A DNA stretch of 64,000 bases from Actinophytocola sp035634895 (GCF_035634895.1 NZ_DASQCC010000035.1:1-64000), one strand, 5' to 3'; counted from the stretch's first letter, positions 1 to 8,697 are shown. Notes: generated by a model not told the origin, from the sequence alone. Program-made: numbers and translations.

Positions 1-463
1 TCATGTGGGCGTGCAGGAAGCCCTTCGCCACCGCGAGCGGCGACGTCCCGTGCAGCCACGGCGAGTGCGGATCGCCCTCCCGATCGGAGAACGCGTGGTG
101 GCGCCGGTGGTCGGCCACCCAGATGATCGGCGGGCCCTGCACGGCCATGCTGCCGGCGATCGCGAGCGCGACCTTCAACGGCCGCTTGGCCTTGAACGAC
201 CCGTGCGTGAAGTACCGGTGGTAGCCGATCGTCACCCCGTGCCCGGTGAGCTCGAAGAAGATCACCGCCAGGATCACGTCGGTCCAGGTCAGTCCCCATC
301 CCCACGCCAGCGGCACCGCGGCGATCAGTGCCGCGAACGGCACCAGGATGAAGATGTACACCCCCAGCTGGACATAGTTGTTGCGGCGGCCCACGGTGAT
401 CGGCTTCGGGCCCTTACCGGGTGGCGCCGCGCCGCCTGATGTCTCGTCGAGGGTCGTCGTCAT
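1..463 (-). CDS. Acyl-CoA desaturase, C-terminus cut by window edge
   Basis: Membrane di-iron fatty-acid desaturase, expected to place a delta-9 double bond in stearoyl/palmitoyl-CoA. About 154 residues are visible. After a soluble head come two hydrophobic stretches (about residues 31-50 and 58-70), then the first histidine box GYHRYFTH (about 79-86) and the second, DHRRHHAFSD. The third box lies beyond the edge. The ATG at 463 follows a weak GGGG ribosome site. Its upstream region carries a CRP-like palindrome, a weak promoter and an iron-box-like sequence, described separately. The family is clear from the histidine boxes; the exact substrate is not. No other gene shares its transcript inside the window. 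Confidence 0.9.
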   Translation of the reverse strand, partial: MTTTLDETSGGAAPPGKGPKPITVGRRNNYVQLGVYIFILVPFAALIAAVPLAWGWGLTWTDVILAVIFFELTGHGVTIGYHRYFTHGSFKAKRPLKVALAIAGSMAVQGPPIIWVADHRRHHAFSDREGDPHSPWLHGTSPLAVAKGFLHAHM

Positions 464-489
464 CTAGCTACCCCGTCTTCCTCGCCTAC

Positions 490-508
490 TTAGGCTTGCC
501 TCGCCTAC
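490..508. promoter_or_regulatory. Iron-box-like sequence (DtxR/IdeR type), tentative
   Basis: TTAGGCTTGCCTCGCCTAC agrees at about 13 of 19 positions with the IdeR/DmdR iron-box consensus, and its outer arms TAGGC/GCCTA are complementary. It lies just downstream of the predicted start point of the desaturase transcript, where a repressor would block transcription. A di-iron enzyme is a plausible target. The match is only moderate. Confidence 0.3.
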
Positions 509-516
509 GGAACCGT

Positions 517-580
517 AACTTACGCGTCCCAATGAACCAGGCGAAGTGGCCACACCGCCACTCGCGTGATCTGCATCACA
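517..580 (-). promoter_or_regulatory. Desaturase promoter with CRP-like site
   Basis: On the minus strand a weak -35 (TTCGCC) and a TAAGTT -10 are separated by 17 bases, giving a start point near 511. Upstream, CGTGATCTGCATCACA (565-580) has the CRP core GTGA-N6-TCAC, centred at 572.5, about 61 bases before that start. This is the class I activator position and suits a weak -35. The spacing is inferred from sequence only. Confidence 0.4.
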
Positions 581-681
581 CCCATTTGGACGCGCCTACC
601 CTCTGTTGCCCGGGTACCACTGCCACCGCGCGGGCATGCATGCCACGATGTTCAACCGTGGGTGACAACCAACACTCGCGA

Positions 682-752
682 TCCGCCGTGGTGTAAAGGC
701 AGCACCTCAGATTTTGGTTCTGATGGTCCAGGTTCGATCCCTGGCGGCGGAG
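682..752 (+). tRNA. tRNA-Gln (anticodon TTG)
   Basis: A complete cloverleaf can be drawn by eye. The acceptor arm TCCGCCG pairs with CGGCGGA, followed by G as discriminator. The anticodon stem TCAGA/TCTGA encloses loop TTTTGGT, which presents TTG for CAA codons. The T-arm carries GTTCGATCC. CCA is not encoded. A reading frame runs through the tRNA into the downstream gene, so that gene must start after it. Confidence 0.96.
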
Positions 753-805
753 CTGCTCGTGCCCCTGCGGGCAGCGGTTCGAAAAGGCGTGAAGGTGGCA
801 GCCAC

Positions 806-2530
806 GTGGTTGGCGAACGGGACGATCTCGTCGCGTTGGACGAGCGCTCTGACGCGTGGTTGGTCGGCCGTGCGCGAGAGCTCCTCGCCATCACCCAGGC
901 GGGCGAGCGGGCGGACGTGGGCCGCCACATCAACGAGATGGACCGGCTGCTCAACCAGGCCCGCTCACGCAGCGAGCCCAGGATGGTCGCCCAGCTGCTG
1001 CGTGCCGCGACCGCCATCCGGGTCGTCGACCAGGCCACCGCCGAGGCCGCGAGCGACATGGTCGAGGAGTTCCTCGACCATGCCAAGCGCAACGACCTGC
1101 TGGTGCTGCAGGCCGACGCGCACGCGCTGCGTGGCCTGCGCCTGCTGCTGATCGGCCGCGAGGACGACGCGCTCTCCGAGGTCGCGGTCGGCCTCGCCAT
1201 GCTCGACGACAAGGTCGTGCCGGACCTGAAGTTCGGCATCCGCGTGTGGCACGTGCTCATGGCGTCCACGCTCATGGACCTCGGCACCGTGCTCGGCCAG
1301 CTCGGCGTGTACGAGACCGCCGACACGGTGATGAAGAAGGCCAACCGGCACATCCGCAACGGCGCCGGCTCGCACGACATCTCCGTGCACCTGCTCACCC
1401 GCACCCGCCTGCAGCTCGGCTGGGCCCTGCGGCTCGAACGCGCCGGCGAGTCCACCGCGGCCGCCGAGCACTTCGCGGAGGCGGCCGCCATGGCCGAGGC
1501 CATCGAGCTGCCGTTCCGCGAGTCGCTGTTCCGGCGCCACCCCGAGAAGTCGGCCGCCGACCAGGTCCCGGTCATCGGCGCCGCACACGCGCTGGCCAAC
1601 CCGTCCGCCGAGCACCTCGACCGGCTCATCGGCCTGCTGGAGATCGCGCCGCAGCGTGAGCTGATCTTCATCGGGATCGCGGTCGCCCGCTGCCTCGAGG
1701 ACTCCGGGATGATCGAGGAGGCCGTCGAGACCATCGCCGCGGTGCAGAAGCGCCTGCACAGCAGCCCGTCGGAGCAGGGCCTGTACCTGTGCCTGATCCG
1801 GGAGTTCGCCCGGCTGTCCTCCTACGGGCCCGACGACGGCGGCGAGCGGACGAGCTCGGCGCTACAGCTGTACGTCGCCGAGCTTGAGGCGCAGCTGGCC
1901 GACGACCGGAGGTCCCGCAAGGCCACACTGGACACCCGGCGTGAGCACGAGCGGCTGTCCCGGCGGCACGGCACGGTCGCGCGCCAGGCCCTGCAGGACC
2001 CGCTCACCGGGCTGCCGAACCGGCGCGCCCTGGACGAGCGGCTGGCCGAGCTCGCCGCGCGGGTCGACGAGAAGCCGCTGGCCATCGCGCTGGTCGACCT
2101 CGACGGGTTCAAGGGCGTCAACGACCGGATGTCCCACGCGGACGGCGACGACGTGCTGCGGGTGATCGCCAGCACGGTCCGCGACACGTTGCGCGGCTCG
2201 GACATGGTCGCCCGGTACGGCGGCGACGAGTTCATCGTCCTGCTGCCCGGCGCGCCGCTCCAGCCGGCGACGGCCGCGTTGCGCCGCGCCGCGGACGCGG
2301 TGAACAGCCTGCCGCAGAACCTGTCACACGGTGTCACGCTGTCCGTCGGCGTCGTGTCCCTGCGCCAGGGCGAGACCGCGGCCCGTGCCCTCGCCCGCGC
2401 CGACGCGGCCATGTACCAGGCCAAACGCGGCGGCGGCAACGACGTGGTGGCGATCTCGGACGAGGAGCCGGCCGACTCGGCGGAGACCGACTCGGCCTCC
2501 GCCGACGCCGTCCCCGACCCGGCGCCCTGA
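806..2530 (+). CDS. GGDEF-domain protein with helical N-terminal half (putative diguanylate cyclase)
   Basis: Soluble protein of 574 residues. Roughly the first 370 residues are alpha-helical and TPR-like in look, followed by a charged linker and a C-terminal GGDEF domain opening with DPLTGLPNRRALDERL. The catalytic motif RYGGDEF is intact, so cyclic di-GMP synthesis from GTP is likely. No transmembrane segment, PAS or EAL domain is seen, so the helical half is the candidate sensor. I chose the GTG at 806 because AAGGTGG lies 8-10 bases upstream and the frame further 5' overlaps tRNA-Gln. It stands alone before glmU. In streptomycetes c-di-GMP controls development through BldD; whether that holds here is not visible. 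Confidence 0.88.
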   Translation: MVGERDDLVALDERSDAWLVGRARELLAITQAGERADVGRHINEMDRLLNQARSRSEPRMVAQLLRAATAIRVVDQATAEAASDMVEEFLDHAKRNDLLVLQADAHALRGLRLLLIGREDDALSEVAVGLAMLDDKVVPDLKFGIRVWHVLMASTLMDLGTVLGQLGVYETADTVMKKANRHIRNGAGSHDISVHLLTRTRLQLGWALRLERAGESTAAAEHFAEAAAMAEAIELPFRESLFRRHPEKSAADQVPVIGAAHALANPSAEHLDRLIGLLEIAPQRELIFIGIAVARCLEDSGMIEEAVETIAAVQKRLHSSPSEQGLYLCLIREFARLSSYGPDDGGERTSSALQLYVAELEAQLADDRRSRKATLDTRREHERLSRRHGTVARQALQDPLTGLPNRRALDERLAELAARVDEKPLAIALVDLDGFKGVNDRMSHADGDDVLRVIASTVRDTLRGSDMVARYGGDEFIVLLPGAPLQPATAALRRAADAVNSLPQNLSHGVTLSVGVVSLRQGETAARALARADAAMYQAKRGGGNDVVAISDEEPADSAETDSASADAVPDPAP

Positions 2531-2663
2531 CGACTCCGTCGAGGTCCCGGGCGCCCTGGAGGGCAGCCCGGCGCGGCTCTGAAGGTCCCGGCGCGGCAAC
2601 GTAGGATCGAAATCCGGGGTCGGAGCACCTCCCCGAATTCGATCGCGCCAAAGGGAGACGGCT

Positions 2664-4127
2664 GTGCCGGAGAGCCGTAGTGGGCTCGGTGAAGTCAGCA
2701 CGATCATTCTCGCCGCCGGTGGGGGGACCAGGATGCGTTCCCGCACACCGAAGGTCCTGCACAGGCTGGCCGGCCGCTCGCTCGTCGAGCACGCCGTCCG
2801 CGCCGCCGCGGGCCTCGGACCGGTTCGCATGGCGGTGGTCGTCGGCCACGGGCGGGACGCGGTCGCCGAGCATCTCGCCGAGGTCGAGAAGGGCGTCGAC
2901 GCGGCGATCACGGTCGCGGTCCAGGACCAGCAGCACGGCACCGGGCACGCGGTCGGCTGCGCACTCGAGGTCCTCGGCGAACTCGCCGGCACGGTCCTCG
3001 TCACCTACGGGGACGTGCCCCTGCTGGACACCGTCACGCTGTCCGCGCTGCTCGCCGAGCACGGGACCGCGGGCAACGCCGTGACCGTCCTCACCGCGGA
3101 CGTTCCCAACCCGCACGGCTACGGCCGGATCGTCCGGGACGCCGACGGGACGGTCGCCGAGATCGTCGAGCAGAAGGACACCACCCCGGAGCAGGCGGCG
3201 ATCACCGAGATCAACTCCGGCGTGTACGCGTTCGAGGCGGCAGTGCTCGCCGACGCACTCGGCCGCCTGTCCACCGACAACGCGCAGGGCGAGCAGTACA
3301 TCACCGACGTGCTGGCCATCGCCCGCGGCGACGGGCAGCGGGTCGGCTCGTGGGTGTGCACGGATCCGTGGCTGGTCGAGGGCGTCAACGACCGCGTCCA
3401 GCTGGCCGCGCTGGGCAAGGAGCTGAACCGGCGCCTCGCCGAGCACTGGATGCGGGCCGGCGTCACCATGGTCGACCCGGACACGGTGTGGCTGGACGCG
3501 GGCGTCGAGCTGGCCCGCGACGTCGTGCTGGAGCCGAACGTGCAGCTCCGCGGCGCCACCACGGTCGGTGAGGGTTCGGTCGTCGGGCCGGACACCACGC
3601 TCACCGACGTGCGGATCGGCGCGGGCGCGAAGGTCGTCCGCACGCACGGCAGCGAGTCGACCATCGGCGACGGCGCCAACGTAGGCCCGTTCGCCTACCT
3701 GCGGCCGGGCAGCGTGTTGCACGACAAGGGCAAGATCGGCACGTTCGTCGAGGTCAAGAACTCGGAGATCGGTGCGGGCAGCAAGATCCCGCACCTGTCC
3801 TACGTGGGCGACGCGACCATCGGCGAGCACTCCAACATCGGCGCGGCCAGCGTGTTCGTGAACTACGACGGGGTGACCAAGCGCCGGACCGTCGTCGGGT
3901 CGCACGTGCGGATGGGCTCCGACAACATGTACGTCGCACCGGTCACGGTCGGCGACGGCGCCTACAGCGGCGCCGGGGCCGTGCTGCGCGACGACGTGCC
4001 GCCCGGCGCGCTCGCCGTGTCCGCGGGCACCCAGCGCAACATCGAGGGCTGGGTGGTGCGCAAACGGCCTGGCACGCCGGCCGCCGAGGCCGCACAACGT
4101 GCGCTCGGGATCACGGAGGACACATGA
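2664..4127 (+). CDS. glmU: Bifunctional GlmU: glucosamine-1-phosphate acetyltransferase / GlcNAc-1-phosphate uridylyltransferase
   Basis: Cytosolic enzyme making UDP-GlcNAc for peptidoglycan. It acetylates glucosamine-1-phosphate with acetyl-CoA and couples the product to UTP. The N-terminal nucleotidyltransferase starts at about residue 10 with ILAAGGGTRMRS and has the nucleotide motif LVTYGDVPLL near residue 113. The C-terminal half is a left-handed beta-helix of hexapeptide repeats (about 260-460) with the acetyltransferase region GPFAYLRPG...HLSYVGDA. At 487 residues it has normal length. The GTG start is preceded by AAGGGAG. Its stop overlaps the prs start in an ATGA, so the two should be translationally coupled. 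Supplying UDP-GlcNAc links it to the GlcNAc genes near 34-38 kb. Confidence 0.97.
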   Translation: MPESRSGLGEVSTIILAAGGGTRMRSRTPKVLHRLAGRSLVEHAVRAAAGLGPVRMAVVVGHGRDAVAEHLAEVEKGVDAAITVAVQDQQHGTGHAVGCALEVLGELAGTVLVTYGDVPLLDTVTLSALLAEHGTAGNAVTVLTADVPNPHGYGRIVRDADGTVAEIVEQKDTTPEQAAITEINSGVYAFEAAVLADALGRLSTDNAQGEQYITDVLAIARGDGQRVGSWVCTDPWLVEGVNDRVQLAALGKELNRRLAEHWMRAGVTMVDPDTVWLDAGVELARDVVLEPNVQLRGATTVGEGSVVGPDTTLTDVRIGAGAKVVRTHGSESTIGDGANVGPFAYLRPGSVLHDKGKIGTFVEVKNSEIGAGSKIPHLSYVGDATIGEHSNIGAASVFVNYDGVTKRRTVVGSHVRMGSDNMYVAPVTVGDGAYSGAGAVLRDDVPPGALAVSAGTQRNIEGWVVRKRPGTPAAEAAQRALGITEDT

Positions 4128-5104
4128 ACGCCAAGTCCGGGACGCCGCAGAAGACCCTGATGTTCTTCTCCGGGCGGGCTCATCCCGAGCTCGCCGAGGA
4201 GGTCGCCAAGCACCTCAACGTGTCGATCACGCCGCAGTCGGCGTACGACTTCGCGAACGGCGAGACGTTCGTGCGGTTCGAGGAGTCGGTGCGCGGCTGC
4301 GACGCGTTCGTCATCGAGAGCCACTGCGAGCCCATCAACCAGTGGGTGATGGAGCAGCTGATCATGGTGGACGCCCTGAAGCGGGCGTCGGCCAAGCGGA
4401 TCACCGCGATCATGCCGTTCTACCCGTACGCGCGGCAGGACAAGAAGCACAAGGGCCGCGAGCCGATCTCCGCGCGCCTGATCGCCGACCTGTTCAAGAC
4501 CGCCGGTGCGGACCGGATCATGACCGTGGACCTGCACACCGCGCAGATCCAGGGTTTCTTCGACGGCCCGGTGGACCACCTGTTCGCGCAGACGCTGCTG
4601 TCGTCGTACGTGCGGGAGAGCTACGGCACCGACAACGTGACGGTCGTGTCGCCGGACGCCGGTCGCACGAAGCTGGCGGAGAAGTGGGCGGACGACCTCG
4701 GCGGCGTGCCGATCGCGTTCATCCACAAGACCCGCGACCCGCTGCGCCCCAACGACGTCGTCGCCAACCGCGTGGTCGGTGAGGTGCGCGGCCGGCTGTG
4801 CGTGGTGATCGACGACATGATCGACACCGGCGGCACCATCGCGAAGGCCGCCGAGCAGCTGATCGGCGAGGGCGCCCGCGACGTGGTCGTGGCCGCGTCC
4901 CACGGCGTGCTGTCCGGCCCGGCGCCCGAGCGGCTCTCGAGGTGCGGCGCACGCGAGGTCGTGCTCACGAACACCCTCCCGATCCCGGACGAGAAGCGCT
5001 TCCCGTCGCTGACCGTGCTGTCGATCGCGCCGCTGCTGGCGCGTGCCATCCAGGAGGTCTTCGAGGACGGCTCGGTGACGAGCCTGTTCGACGGCAACGC
5101 CTGA
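4124..5104 (+). CDS. prs: Ribose-phosphate pyrophosphokinase
   Basis: Forms PRPP from ribose-5-phosphate and ATP for nucleotide, histidine, tryptophan and NAD synthesis; in mycobacteria PRPP also feeds decaprenyl-phosphoryl arabinose. The protein has 326 residues. Visible motifs are the ATP-binding flexible-loop region FYPYARQDKKHKGREPIS (about 104-121), the metal-binding stretch VDLHTAQIQGFF (about 134-145) and the PRPP signature VVIDDMIDTGGT (about 227-238). It shares a 4-base ATGA overlap with glmU, the usual actinobacterial pairing. A long hairpin just after the stop probably ends the transcript. Confidence 0.97.
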   Translation: MNAKSGTPQKTLMFFSGRAHPELAEEVAKHLNVSITPQSAYDFANGETFVRFEESVRGCDAFVIESHCEPINQWVMEQLIMVDALKRASAKRITAIMPFYPYARQDKKHKGREPISARLIADLFKTAGADRIMTVDLHTAQIQGFFDGPVDHLFAQTLLSSYVRESYGTDNVTVVSPDAGRTKLAEKWADDLGGVPIAFIHKTRDPLRPNDVVANRVVGEVRGRLCVVIDDMIDTGGTIAKAAEQLIGEGARDVVVAASHGVLSGPAPERLSRCGAREVVLTNTLPIPDEKRFPSLTVLSIAPLLARAIQEVFEDGSVTSLFDGNA

Positions 5105-5390
5105 GCCCGGACGGCTCGCGTGCGGTGCCCGGGTGGCCCGGCGGCGAGCCGTCGATCAGCGGGTTCCGGGCCGCCGGCGGGGGATCCGCCGGTCAGTCGG
5201 CCACCGTATTTCCAACCCGCCGTGCACTTGCGAAAACCAGCGACGTAGACTATCGCGGTTGCCTCGGCGAGGGCAGGCACTACGCCTGGCGTGATCGACG
5301 CGGCGGTGTCATATTGCCGCGCGTTCCCACTTCGTCGCCGCTGGCCACCGCCGCCCCCGAAGGTTTTCGTGTAGCAAGGAGTGCACCACC
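5105..5390 (+). terminator. Hairpin after prs and non-coding leader of rplY
   Basis: GACGGCTCGC at 5110-5119 is complementary to GCGAGCCGTC at 5144-5153, with a second GC-rich helix inside. No T-tract follows, as is common for actinobacterial terminators. The rest, up to the rplY start, contains TTGCGA and TAGACT-like promoter fragments near 5226-5250 at non-canonical spacing, and no convincing gene. Confidence 0.5.
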
Positions 5391-5996
5391 GTGTCCGAGG
5401 TCCGTCTCGCCGCCGAAGCACGTACTGAGTTCGGCAAGGGCGCCGCGCGCCGCACCCGTCGCGCCGGCAAGATCCCCGCGGTGCTCTACGGCCACGGTTC
5501 CGACCCGAAGCACCTGGCACTGCCGGCGCTCGAGTTCGCCCGCCTGGTCCGTGAGCACGGCAACAACGCGGTGCTGACGTTGGAGTTCGACAGCACGACC
5601 GAGCTGGCGCTCACCAAGACCGTCACCACGCACCCGATCAAGAACTACATCGAGCACGTCGACCTGCTGCTCGTCCAGCGCGGCGAGAAGGTCGCGGTCG
5701 AGGTGCCGATCGTCGTCACCGGCGAGGCCGTGCCGGGCACGCTGGTCACGCAGGACCTGACCACCGTCGAGGTGTCGGTCGAGGCCCTGCACATCCCCGA
5801 GCAGTTCGAGGTGTCCATCGAGGGCGCCGAGCCCGGCACGCAGATCACCGCCGCCGACGTCCCGCTGCCGGCCGGCGCGGAGCTGGTGACCGACGGTGAG
5901 GCGCTGGTGCTGGCGGTCAACGTCGCCCCGACCGCGACGGACATCGAGGAAGAGGAAGAGGCCGCCGAGCCGGCGGCCGAGTCCACCGACGAGTGA
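5391..5996 (+). CDS. rplY: 50S ribosomal protein L25 / general stress protein Ctc
   Basis: Binds 5S rRNA in the large subunit. The protein has 201 residues: an N-terminal L25 domain (about 1-90, with EFGKGAARRTRRAGKIPAVLYG near residues 13-34) and a C-terminal beta-domain of the longer CTC/TL5 family (about 95-180). The tail is acidic and Glu/Ala-rich, which is common in actinobacteria. The GTG start follows GCAAGGAG. A strong terminator follows the stop by about 9 bases, so it is mainly monocistronic, with pth beginning immediately after. Confidence 0.96.
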   Translation: MSEVRLAAEARTEFGKGAARRTRRAGKIPAVLYGHGSDPKHLALPALEFARLVREHGNNAVLTLEFDSTTELALTKTVTTHPIKNYIEHVDLLLVQRGEKVAVEVPIVVTGEAVPGTLVTQDLTTVEVSVEALHIPEQFEVSIEGAEPGTQITAADVPLPAGAELVTDGEALVLAVNVAPTATDIEEEEEAAEPAAESTDE

Positions 5997-6005
5997 GTCT
6001 CGAAG

Positions 6006-6047
6006 ACCGGGCGGTTCCCTTCGCTGGGGACCGCCCGGTTACTTTTT
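6006..6047 (+). terminator. Intrinsic terminator of rplY
   Basis: ACCGGGCGGTTCCC pairs with GGGGACCGCCCGGT around a short TTCGCT loop, followed by ACTTTTT. This is one of the few classical hairpin-plus-T-run terminators in the window. It ends only 5 bases before the pth ATG, so pth needs read-through or a promoter within the hairpin region. Confidence 0.88.
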
Positions 6048-6052
6048 AGGGC

Positions 6053-6634
6053 ATGACTTCCGCTGACGAACCCGTGCTGGTTGTCGGCCTCGGCAACCCG
6101 GGCCCGCGTTATGCCGGCAACCGGCACAACGTGGGCTTCCTGGTGGTCGACGAGCTGGCGGCACGGGTCGGCGGCAAGTTCAAGGCGCACAAGGGCGGCG
6201 CCGAGATCCTCGAATGCCGCCTGGCCGGTCGGCGCACGATCCTGGCCAAGCCGAGGTCGTTCATGAACGTCTCCGGCGGACCGGTGGTGGCGAGTGCCCG
6301 TTTCTACAAGGTGGCCCCAGCGGACCTGGTGGTCATCCACGACGAGCTGGATCTGCCGTACGCGAACGTGCGCCTCAAGCTGGGTGGCGGGGAGAACGGT
6401 CACAACGGTCTACGCTCGATTTCCAAATCCCTCGGCACACGCGACTACCTCCGAGTACGGTTCGGCATCGGACGGCCGCCGGGCCGGATGGACCCCGCAG
6501 ACTTCGTACTGCGAGACTTCTCGGCGACCGAACGCAAGGAGCTGGCGCTCAACGTCGACCACTGCGCCGACGCGGCGGAGGCGCTGGTGGGCAAGGGCCT
6601 GGAAGCGGCGCAGAACCTCTTCCACGCACGGTAG
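6053..6634 (+). CDS. pth: Peptidyl-tRNA hydrolase
   Basis: Releases tRNA from prematurely dropped peptidyl-tRNA. The protein has 193 residues. The opening VVGLGNPGPRYAGNRHNVGF carries the catalytic His and substrate-binding Asn. KPRSFMNVSGGPV and VVIHDELDLPYANVRLKLGGGENGHNG supply the second Asn, the catalytic Asp and the GHNG loop. Start ATG at 6053 lies just after the rplY terminator with no clear ribosome site, so translation may be leaderless or coupled. The gene order rplY-pth is typical for actinobacteria. The next gene begins 9 bases after its stop. Confidence 0.96.
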   Translation: MTSADEPVLVVGLGNPGPRYAGNRHNVGFLVVDELAARVGGKFKAHKGGAEILECRLAGRRTILAKPRSFMNVSGGPVVASARFYKVAPADLVVIHDELDLPYANVRLKLGGGENGHNGLRSISKSLGTRDYLRVRFGIGRPPGRMDPADFVLRDFSATERKELALNVDHCADAAEALVGKGLEAAQNLFHAR

Positions 6635-6643
6635 GAGTGGACC

Positions 6644-8533
6644 TTGGAGGTCGTTCCCTTAACCCCGGTGGTCGTCGACTGCGTGACGTTCGACCGCGCC
6701 CCGTTGGGCAGGCGCGGCTACAACGAGGACCAGGTCGACGACTTCCTGGACCGCATACAGGCGACGCTGGAGGGCAAGGACACCCTGACGGCGCGGGAGG
6801 TCCGCGACGTCGAGTTCGACCCGGCCCCGTTCATCCGCCGCGGCTACCACGAGGACCAGGTGGACGAGTTCCTGGACATGGTGGTCGAGGAGCTCGAACG
6901 CCGGGGCACGCCGGCCCAGCGACCCGGGTCGCCTGCGGGGCCCACGTCGCCCGCGGGGCACGCCCGCCAGCAGCCGATGCCCTACTCGACGGGCGCGTTC
7001 CCCCAGCCGACGAGCCGACCGGAGGCACCGCCCGCCCAGCAGCAGGCTGCCCAGTTCCAGTGGCTCACGCCGCAGGCACCGCCACCCACCGCGGCGGAAC
7101 AGACGGCGCCGATGCTGTTCGCCCAACCCCCGTCGATGCCCCCGCGCGGCACTCAGCCGCTGAAACGGGACGAACGGGATGAAGTGGGAGCGTCCGGCCC
7201 TCCGAAATCCAGCGCGCCGACGAGCCCCGACGATCCCGCCGGTCCGGCCCTCACCAAAGACGCACCGGACGTCCCGGCCGGCGATTCTGGACAGACGCCG
7301 AACCAGCCGGTCGCGGCTCCGATTCCGGTTGCGTCTGCGGCTCCGGCCTCAGCTCCGGTCCCGACGTCGGCGTCGGCCACCAGCACCGCACCGCCACCGG
7401 CCACCCAAGCCGAACCTACGACCGAGGTTCCTCACCCGGAGGCACCGAAGTCAGCGGCGACCAGCCCACCTGCCATCCCATCCGCTGTAGCGACCGAGAC
7501 GCAGGCATCGCCGACCTCCCCGACGAGTTCCACTCCGGAAGCCGAACCTTCGCCCCCGACGGCGACCTCCCCGGCCGAACCTGCCACGGACGTCTCAGAG
7601 TCCGCGGCTTCGGCCCTGGACGACGCCTCGACCGAGGCCACCGCGCAGGTACTCGCCACCTCACCCGCAGACGCCACCGCAACGCCGGACGTGGAGGCTT
7701 CTTCCTCAACGTCCGAGCTATCCGGGCCGGCAATCCCTACCTCACCCGCTCCCGCCTCACCCGTCGACACCATCGCTACGCCCGACGCCGAAGCCTCCCC
7801 CGCAACATCCGAAGCCACCGCGCCAGCAGTCCCGGCCGCACCTGGTGAACCCGCATCCGAAGTGCCGCTCATGGGTGGCTCGGAGCCGGCCGACGCCTCA
7901 TCTGAGGACGCCACCGGGACGTCGGAGACCGTCGCTTCCCCCGCAACCGAGGACGTTGGCCAGGTGGCAGCGGATTCGCTGGTCGCGAGTCCTCCTGGTG
8001 GCTCTCCTTCTGCCTCCGTCACTCCTTCTGCCTCCGTCACTCCTTCTGCCTCCGTGGCTGCTTCTGCCTCCGTGGCTGCTTCTGCCTCCGTGTCGGCCTC
8101 GGACGCGGAGCCTGCTGAAGTCGGCGCACCGCACCCTGACGTCGGCGCATCGCACCCTGAGGACGGGCTCGCGATCCACGGGCCTGCGGACGCGCCGCGC
8201 GTCGACCAACCCTCGGTCGCGTTGGCGGCGGTGGACGCCGCGCTGCCCGGTGAGCACGGTGACCCCGGGTTGGCGGCCTGGCGCGACTCGGAGCAGCTCG
8301 TTCTGCCGCTTCCGCCCGCTCCGCCTGGCGAGCGTGGTTACCGGCCTGGTGATGTCGAGCGGCTCGTGCAGGTTCTTGCCGCCTTGCTTGCCGATCCCGA
8401 GTCCGCTGGGCCGGACGAGTTGGCCTCGCTCAAGCTCTCCCGCACCTTCTTCGTCGGGCAGGGATATCACGTGGAGGCCGTGGACGCGGTTCGGCAGGCT
8501 TGGGTCGACGAACTGCGACGCCGCGCCCGTTGA
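6644..8533 (+). CDS. Large DivIVA-domain protein with long disordered Pro/Ala/Ser/Thr region
   Basis: Predicted protein of 629 residues. Two short DivIVA-type motifs are repeated at the N-terminus: FDRAPLGRRGYNEDQVDDFL (about 15-34) and FDPAPFIRRGYHEDQVDEFL (about 58-77), each ending in a short helix. A related motif, FFVGQGYHVEAVDAVRQAW, closes the protein. Between them lie about 480 residues of low-complexity P/A/S/T/E sequence, including five SASV repeats. DivIVA/Wag31 proteins mark poles and division sites by sensing curved membrane, so a polar or septal scaffold is the natural inference, but no long coiled coil is visible. The TTG start at 6644 has GGAG six bases upstream. It is probably co-transcribed with pth. 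Confidence 0.75.
   Translation: MEVVPLTPVVVDCVTFDRAPLGRRGYNEDQVDDFLDRIQATLEGKDTLTAREVRDVEFDPAPFIRRGYHEDQVDEFLDMVVEELERRGTPAQRPGSPAGPTSPAGHARQQPMPYSTGAFPQPTSRPEAPPAQQQAAQFQWLTPQAPPPTAAEQTAPMLFAQPPSMPPRGTQPLKRDERDEVGASGPPKSSAPTSPDDPAGPALTKDAPDVPAGDSGQTPNQPVAAPIPVASAAPASAPVPTSASATSTAPPPATQAEPTTEVPHPEAPKSAATSPPAIPSAVATETQASPTSPTSSTPEAEPSPPTATSPAEPATDVSESAASALDDASTEATAQVLATSPADATATPDVEASSSTSELSGPAIPTSPAPASPVDTIATPDAEASPATSEATAPAVPAAPGEPASEVPLMGGSEPADASSEDATGTSETVASPATEDVGQVAADSLVASPPGGSPSASVTPSASVTPSASVAASASVAASASVSASDAEPAEVGAPHPDVGASHPEDGLAIHGPADAPRVDQPSVALAAVDAALPGEHGDPGLAAWRDSEQLVLPLPPAPPGERGYRPGDVERLVQVLAALLADPESAGPDELASLKLSRTFFVGQGYHVEAVDAVRQAWVDELRRRAR
8007..8096 (+). repeat. In-frame tandem repeat, 5 x 18 bp
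   Basis: The core CTTCTGCCTCCGT begins at 8007, 8025, 8043, 8061 and 8079, exactly 18 bases apart. It encodes the SASV-rich stretch of the DivIVA-domain protein, so copy-number change would stay in frame. The first units are followed by CACTC and the later ones by GGCTG, suggesting two rounds of duplication. Confidence 0.9.
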
Positions 8534-8580
8534 CGAACGGCGACGCCGCGCCCGTTGACGAACGGCGGCGCCGCTCCCGT
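8506..8580 (+). repeat. Tandem repeat, 3 x 25 bp, across the stop codon
   Basis: Three adjacent 25-base units begin at 8506, 8531 and 8556 and share GACGAAC and CCGC-CCCGT. The first encodes the end of the DivIVA-domain protein; the TGA stop is created at the start of the second. The duplication therefore extends coding sequence into non-coding DNA. Up to 8697 the spacer also contains several CTGCTG/GGTCTGCTG fragments and no gene. Confidence 0.85.
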
Positions 8581-8697
8581 CGAGGAGTGCGGCGCCGCGA
8601 TTCTGCCTTGGTCTGCTGCTTCGTCTTGGTCTGCTGACTCGGCTCGGGCTGCTGACTCGCTTGGTCTGCTGCTTCTGCCTTGGACTGCTGGTGGCTG

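Noticed and set aside
566..805. Longer GGDEF reading frame starting at 566
   Set aside because: It would be translated through tRNA-Gln; the GTG at 806 has a ribosome site.
8534..8697. Short open frames after the DivIVA-domain gene
   Set aside because: They consist of repeated CTGCTG and duplicated 25-base units without start signals.
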